Part shown: positions 60,412-64,000 of the stretch, in pieces | How the letters are laid out: the number at the start of each line of letters is the position of its first letter | How positions within the stretch are numbered: the first letter of the stretch is position 1 | NCBI RefSeq assembly: GCF_900199205.1 | Contig: NZ_OBMJ01000001.1 | Span: 3,909,001 to 3,973,000, forward strand | Direction: 5' to 3' | DNA: 64,000 nt | DNA from: Streptomyces sp. 1331.2 | Lineage (GTDB): Bacteria; Actinomycetota; Actinomycetes; Streptomycetales; Streptomycetaceae | The notes under the pieces: generated by a model | Databases searched by the model: none | Told to the model about the DNA's origin: nothing | The model's input: the letters and a program-made list of their open reading frames with translations, nothing else | Translations under genes and position numbers: made by a program

Positions 60412-61536
60412 ATGTCGACACCGATCGCCGACCACGCCACCGCCGAGGGCGCCGGGGCCTGTGGGCCGCTCGTCGTCACCGAGGACGAGGGGCTGGCGGA
60501 GCACCTGCTGCGGCTCTGCGCGGCGGCGGGCACCGAGCCGAGGCTGGTCCGCGGCGCGCCGCCGACGCGGGAGCTCTGGGAGGCGGCCTCGCTGGTCCTG
60601 GTCGGGGACGACCGGGCCGCCCACTGCTCCGGCCTGGGCCGACGCGGCGGAGTGCTGCTGCTCGGGCTGGATCTGGACGACCCGGGCGTGTGGGTCAGGG
60701 CCGTCCAACTCGGCGCCGAACACGTGCTGTTCCTGCCCGACGCGGAGGCCTGGCTGCTCGACCGGATCGCCGACGCGGCCGAGGGCGACGGCCCCCCGGC
60801 GGTCACGGTCGCGGTGCTCGGCGGCCGGGGCGGGGCCGGGGCGTCGACGCTGGCCTGCGCCCTGGCGGTCACGGCCGCGCGGGCGGGCCGGCGGACCATG
60901 CTCATCGACGGCGATCCGCTGGGCGGCGGCCTCGATGTCCTGCTCGGCGGGGAGACGGCTCGGGGGCTGCGCTGGCCCGATCTGGCCGGCTCGCGCGGGC
61001 GGGTGAGCGGGGCGGAGCTGGCCAGGGCGCTGCCGGCGCTCGGAAGGCTCTCCGCGCTGTCCTGCCTCTCCTGGGACCGCGGCGACACCCTGACGGTGCC
61101 GCCGGAGGCCATGCGCAGCGTGCTGGCTGCCTCCAGGCGTCGTGGCGGGCTGGTGGTGGTCGACGTGCCCCGCCACCTGGACGCGGCTGCCGGGCAGGCG
61201 CTGGAGCAGTCCGACCTGGCGCTGCTGGTGGTGCCCGCCGAGCTGCGCGCGGTGGCCGCCGCGGACCGGGTCGCGGCAGCAGCCCGGATGAGGCTCGGGG
61301 ACGTCCGGGCCGTGGTGCGGTCGGTGCGGACCGGCGGGCTCCCGGCCCATCGGATCGCCCGGGGGCTGCGGCTGCCGCTGGTGGGGGAGCTGGAACCGGA
61401 ACCGGGCCTGGCCCAGGACGTCGAGAAGGGCGTCCCGCCCGGGCTCCGGGAGAGCGGCCCGCTCGCGCGCTTCAGCGCGACCTTCCTGAACGAGGTGCTG
61501 CCGCCGGTGCCGGCGGTCGGAGGAGGTGTGTACTGA
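60412..61536 (+). CDS. TadZ/Ssd-like P-loop protein
   Basis: This 374-residue protein has a receiver-like N-terminal domain and a MinD/ParA-type ATPase fold. The Walker A region reads GGRGGAGAST (137-146), with Ala in place of the invariant Lys, so ATP hydrolysis may be lost. ATG 60412 follows GGAGGGGAG. The homologue Ssd (Rv3660c) in M. tuberculosis is a septum-site factor; TadZ/CpaE proteins place Tad pilus machines. The tadA gene follows by TGATG overlap. Confidence 0.85.
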   Translation: MSTPIADHATAEGAGACGPLVVTEDEGLAEHLLRLCAAAGTEPRLVRGAPPTRELWEAASLVLVGDDRAAHCSGLGRRGGVLLLGLDLDDPGVWVRAVQLGAEHVLFLPDAEAWLLDRIADAAEGDGPPAVTVAVLGGRGGAGASTLACALAVTAARAGRRTMLIDGDPLGGGLDVLLGGETARGLRWPDLAGSRGRVSGAELARALPALGRLSALSCLSWDRGDTLTVPPEAMRSVLAASRRRGGLVVVDVPRHLDAAAGQALEQSDLALLVVPAELRAVAAADRVAAAARMRLGDVRAVVRSVRTGGLPAHRIARGLRLPLVGELEPEPGLAQDVEKGVPPGLRESGPLARFSATFLNEVLPPVPAVGGGVY

Positions 61537-62873
61537 TGGTCCGTCTGCGCAGAACAGTCCTTCGGAGCGGCGAGCCCGGTGCGGGCGGCGGTGCGCGGGA
61601 GCACCGGCTGCTCAGGAGCGTGCCGCCGCCGGGAGGCCCGCCGGAGGCCGGGCACGGGCCCTGCCCGTACGGCCGGACGGCCCGCGAACAGCGGTCGGCG
61701 GCCCTGGTGGACGCGGTGCGGTTGCGGCTGGCCGAGTCGGGGGCGGCCCCGACGGCGGGCTCGGTCGCGGCGGCGCTGCGGGCCAACCGCCCGCCGCTCG
61801 GCGGGGACGAGGTCCTGGACACCGTGCGCTCGTTGCGCGCCGAACTGGTGGGTGCGGGCCCGCTGGACCGGCTGCTAGCGGCGCCCGACGTCACGGACGT
61901 CCTGGTGAACGGTCCGGAGGAGGTGTGGGTCGACCGTGGCGGCGGCCTGCACCGGGCCGCCGGAGTCCGGTTCGCCGACGCCGAGGAGGTGCGGCGGCTG
62001 GCCCACCGGCTGGCCACCGCGGCCGGGCGACGGTTGGACGACGCCCGCCCCTGGGTGGACGCCCGACTGCCCGACGGCACCCGGCTGCACGCCGTGCTGC
62101 CGCCGATCGCGGCGGGTTGCACGCACATCTCGCTGCGGGTCTGGCGGCCCAAGCCGTTCACGCTCGACGAGTTGGTGGCGGGCGGGGCGCTGCCGCCGGA
62201 GGGCGCCGAGCTGCTGGCCGGCATCGTGCGGGCGCGGCTGTCGCTGCTGGTCTCCGGCGGGACGGGCTCGGGCAAGACCACCTTGCTCGCGGCGCTGCTC
62301 GGCCTGGTCGGGTCGGACGAACGGATCGTGGTCGCCGAGGACTCCGCGGAGCTGCGGCCGGCCCATCCACACGTGGTGCGGCTGCAGAGCCGCCCGCCCA
62401 ACCAAGAGGGCCTGGGCGAGTTCACCCTTCGGGACCTCGTCCGCCAGGCGCTGCGGATGCGCCCGGACCGGCTGGTGATCGGGGAGGTCCGCGGGGCCGA
62501 AGTGTCGGACCTGCTGGCGGCGTTGAACACCGGGCACGAGGGCGGCTGCGGCACCGTCCACGCCAACACTGCGGCGGACGTGCCGGTCCGGCTGGAGGCC
62601 CTGGGGTCGCTCGCGGGGCTCGACCGGCCGGCCCTGCACAGCCAACTGCGGGCCGCGCTCGACGTGGTGGTGCACCTGGTCCGGGATCCGGGCTCGGGGC
62701 GGCGCCGGGTGGCGGAGATCCACACGCTGGCCGGGGACCGCGACGGGCTGGCGGTTACCACGCCCTCGGTGGCCTTCCCGCCGAAGGGCGGCCTGGTGCG
62801 CGGGGCGGGCTGGGCGCGGCTGGTCGGGCTGTTGGCGGCACGTGGTGTGGCGCTCGGGGCGGGGGCGTCGTGA
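61536..62873 (+). CDS. tadA: TadA-type secretion ATPase
   Basis: This 445-residue hexameric ATPase powers Flp/Tad pilus assembly or secretion. Signatures are GTGSGKTTLLAALLG (Walker A), an Asp box, HPHVVRLQSRPPNQEGLGEF and the Walker B/ASP box RPDRLVIGEVRGAE. His-boxes include HEGGCGTVHAN. The N-terminal 60 residues are a Pro/Gly-rich extension. It begins with an ATG overlapping the Ssd-like stop and ends overlapping the next GTG. Confidence 0.92.
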   Translation: MVRLRRTVLRSGEPGAGGGAREHRLLRSVPPPGGPPEAGHGPCPYGRTAREQRSAALVDAVRLRLAESGAAPTAGSVAAALRANRPPLGGDEVLDTVRSLRAELVGAGPLDRLLAAPDVTDVLVNGPEEVWVDRGGGLHRAAGVRFADAEEVRRLAHRLATAAGRRLDDARPWVDARLPDGTRLHAVLPPIAAGCTHISLRVWRPKPFTLDELVAGGALPPEGAELLAGIVRARLSLLVSGGTGSGKTTLLAALLGLVGSDERIVVAEDSAELRPAHPHVVRLQSRPPNQEGLGEFTLRDLVRQALRMRPDRLVIGEVRGAEVSDLLAALNTGHEGGCGTVHANTAADVPVRLEALGSLAGLDRPALHSQLRAALDVVVHLVRDPGSGRRRVAEIHTLAGDRDGLAVTTPSVAFPPKGGLVRGAGWARLVGLLAARGVALGAGAS

Positions 62874-63040
62874 CGACGGTGACGACGGTGACGACGGTGG
62901 CCGCGATGGCGGCGGTGGCTGCGGCCGGGCCGGTGGGACCGGGGGTGCGGGCGGTGGAGCTCGCCTTCGTCCTGCTGCTCTGCGGCTGTGCCACGGGCGC
63001 CGTGGCGCTGCTCGGCACCTGGCGGCGGAAGGGCCGATGA
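62870..63040 (+). CDS. Small membrane protein between tadA and tadB (56 aa)
   Basis: A GTG overlaps the tadA stop (GTGA). The 56 residues begin VTTVTTVTTVAAMAAVAAAG, have one membrane helix (AVELAFVLLLCGCATGAVAL), and end WRRKGR. The N-terminal repeat comes from a tandem ACGACGGTG sequence. Its stop overlaps another short ATG frame. It may be a minor pilus-system membrane protein or a decayed N terminus of tadB. Confidence 0.55.
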   Translation: MTTVTTVTTVAAMAAVAAAGPVGPGVRAVELAFVLLLCGCATGAVALLGTWRRKGR

Positions 63041-63077
63041 CGGATGGCAACGACGGATGGTGACGGAGGTCGATGGC

Positions 63078-64000
63078 GTGATGCAGGATCAGATCGCGTT
63101 CTGTTGGGCCCTGGCGCTCTGCCTGGCGGCCGTCGCCGGGTGGCGTGCGGTGCAGGAGCGGCTGCCGGGAGGATGGCGCTCCAGACTGGTGCTCGCGGGC
63201 GGTGGGCCGCCGCTGCGGGGGCCCGGCCCCGAGCCGGAGCCGGAGTCGGTGAGGTGGGGCCGGCGGCGGGGCCGGCTGCCGGAGGCCTTGGTGCCCGAAC
63301 TGCTACTCCTGCCGGTGGGGTTGGTGGCCGGGCAGGCCACCACCTCGCCGGTGCCGGTACTGGCGGCGGCGCTGGCCGTCCCGCCGCTGCGCAGGTGGCG
63401 GCTGCGGCGGCGCAGGGCCGCGGAGGCCGGGCGGCGGGCTGCCGCTGTCGTGGAGCTCTGCGCCGGGCTGGCCGGGGAGTTGCGCAGCGGGGCGACGCCG
63501 GAGCAGGCGCTGCACCTGGTCACGGCGAGGCTGGCCGCCGACCGGGACGGGCTGCGCAGGCTCGGTGAGGAGCCGGTGGCACGGCTCGCGGCGGGCCGCT
63601 ACGGCGGGGACGTGTCGGCCGCGTTCCACCTGCTGGCCGAACTGCCGGGCGGGAGCGGGGCGGCAGCCATCGCGGCCTGCTGGCGGGTCGCCGCCGACAG
63701 CGGGGCGGGGCTCGCCGCCGCGCTGGACCGGGTCGCCGAGGCGCTGCGCGGGGAGCGGGCCTTGGCGGAGGAGATCGCCGGCGAGCTGGCCGGGCCGCGG
63801 GCGACGATCGCCGTCCTCGCCGCGCTGCCGGCCGCCGGGCTGCTCCTCGGCGCCGCGCTCGGGGCCCGCCCGCTGGACGTCCTGCTGCACACGCCCGTCG
63901 GGCTGGGCTGCCTCGCGGCTGGGGCTGCCCTGGAGGGGCTGGGAGTGCTCTGGACGGCGCGCATCGTGCGGTCGGCCGCCCGGGGCGCGCTGGAGGATCC
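63078..64000 (+). CDS. tadB: TadB-type (T2SSF) membrane protein, partial
   Basis: The frame from GTG 63078 (or ATG 63081), with GGAGGT upstream, begins VMQDQIAFCWALALCLAAVA and runs off the right edge with no stop. It has membrane segments near the start and around LVPELLLLPVGLVAGQATTS. A T2SSF domain follows, with ELCAGLAGELRSGATPEQAL and ALDRVAEALRGERALAEEIA. TadB forms the inner-membrane platform of the Tad pilus with TadC, which should follow outside the window. Confidence 0.82.
   Translation, partial: MMQDQIAFCWALALCLAAVAGWRAVQERLPGGWRSRLVLAGGGPPLRGPGPEPEPESVRWGRRRGRLPEALVPELLLLPVGLVAGQATTSPVPVLAAALAVPPLRRWRLRRRRAAEAGRRAAAVVELCAGLAGELRSGATPEQALHLVTARLAADRDGLRRLGEEPVARLAAGRYGGDVSAAFHLLAELPGGSGAAAIAACWRVAADSGAGLAAALDRVAEALRGERALAEEIAGELAGPRATIAVLAALPAAGLLLGAALGARPLDVLLHTPVGLGCLAAGAALEGLGVLWTARIVRSAARGALED

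Overview
The window is chromosomal DNA of very high G+C content from an actinomycete of the Streptomyces/Kitasatospora type. The evidence is the codon bias, GTG/TTG starts, many 4-base stop/start overlaps, a wblA gene, and a gene order that I recognise both from Streptomyces and, for much of the right half, from Mycobacterium tuberculosis (about Rv3658c to Rv3683).

Region 1 (1-6237) is the integrase end of an integrated element (AICE- or phage-like) inserted at the 3' end of a tRNA-Ser(GGA) gene. It holds a tyrosine integrase, an XRE-type repressor, an excisionase-like protein and a leftward chain of small overlapping genes. This chain leads to a probable replication initiator whose coding sequence carries five iteron-like palindromes. 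The far end lies outside the window.

Region 2 (6235-16328) is core: tRNA-Ser, SRP RNA, dnaX, a YbaB/EbfC protein, recR, a DUF5063 protein, lysC, an asd-like gene whose catalytic Cys is replaced by Ser, a SigE-type sigma factor with a coupled membrane protein, and a SURF1 protein.

Region 3 (16375-30079) is more variable. It has a repeat-rich lipoprotein coupled to an S9 peptidase, an MFS exporter with a SnoaL-like protein, and a large LuxR (LAL) regulator. It also has an SRA-HNH modification-dependent endonuclease opposite a two-gene module of unknown function (25721-27855), which is the best candidate here for an undescribed system. A 104-bp tandem duplication, tRNA-Pro(CGG), a metallophosphoesterase with an apparent frameshift, and a CGNR protein follow.

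Region 4 (30276-53187) is a conserved actinobacterial block. It covers a YqeY protein, a class A PBP (PonA2-like), wblA/whiB4, two ArsA/Get3-like ATPases, DUF4177, RidA, NUDIX, metallo-beta-lactamase fold, Crp, Nth, a NUDIX CoA pyrophosphatase, a MarP-type membrane protease, an alpha/beta hydrolase, a holin-like protein, NhaA and acetyl-CoA synthetase. Accessory genes (an ArsR-type regulator, a PEP mutase-like enzyme, an RraA-like protein, a membrane hydrolase) sit inside it.

Region 5 (53429-64000) holds a SulP transporter fused to a beta-carbonic anhydrase, a CooC-like ATPase, a degenerate Fic-like protein, a HAD phosphatase, and the start of a Tad pilus/secretion locus (TadZ/Ssd-like, TadA, small membrane protein, TadB). 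The last gene runs off the right edge. All calls are from reading the sequence; no database search was run.
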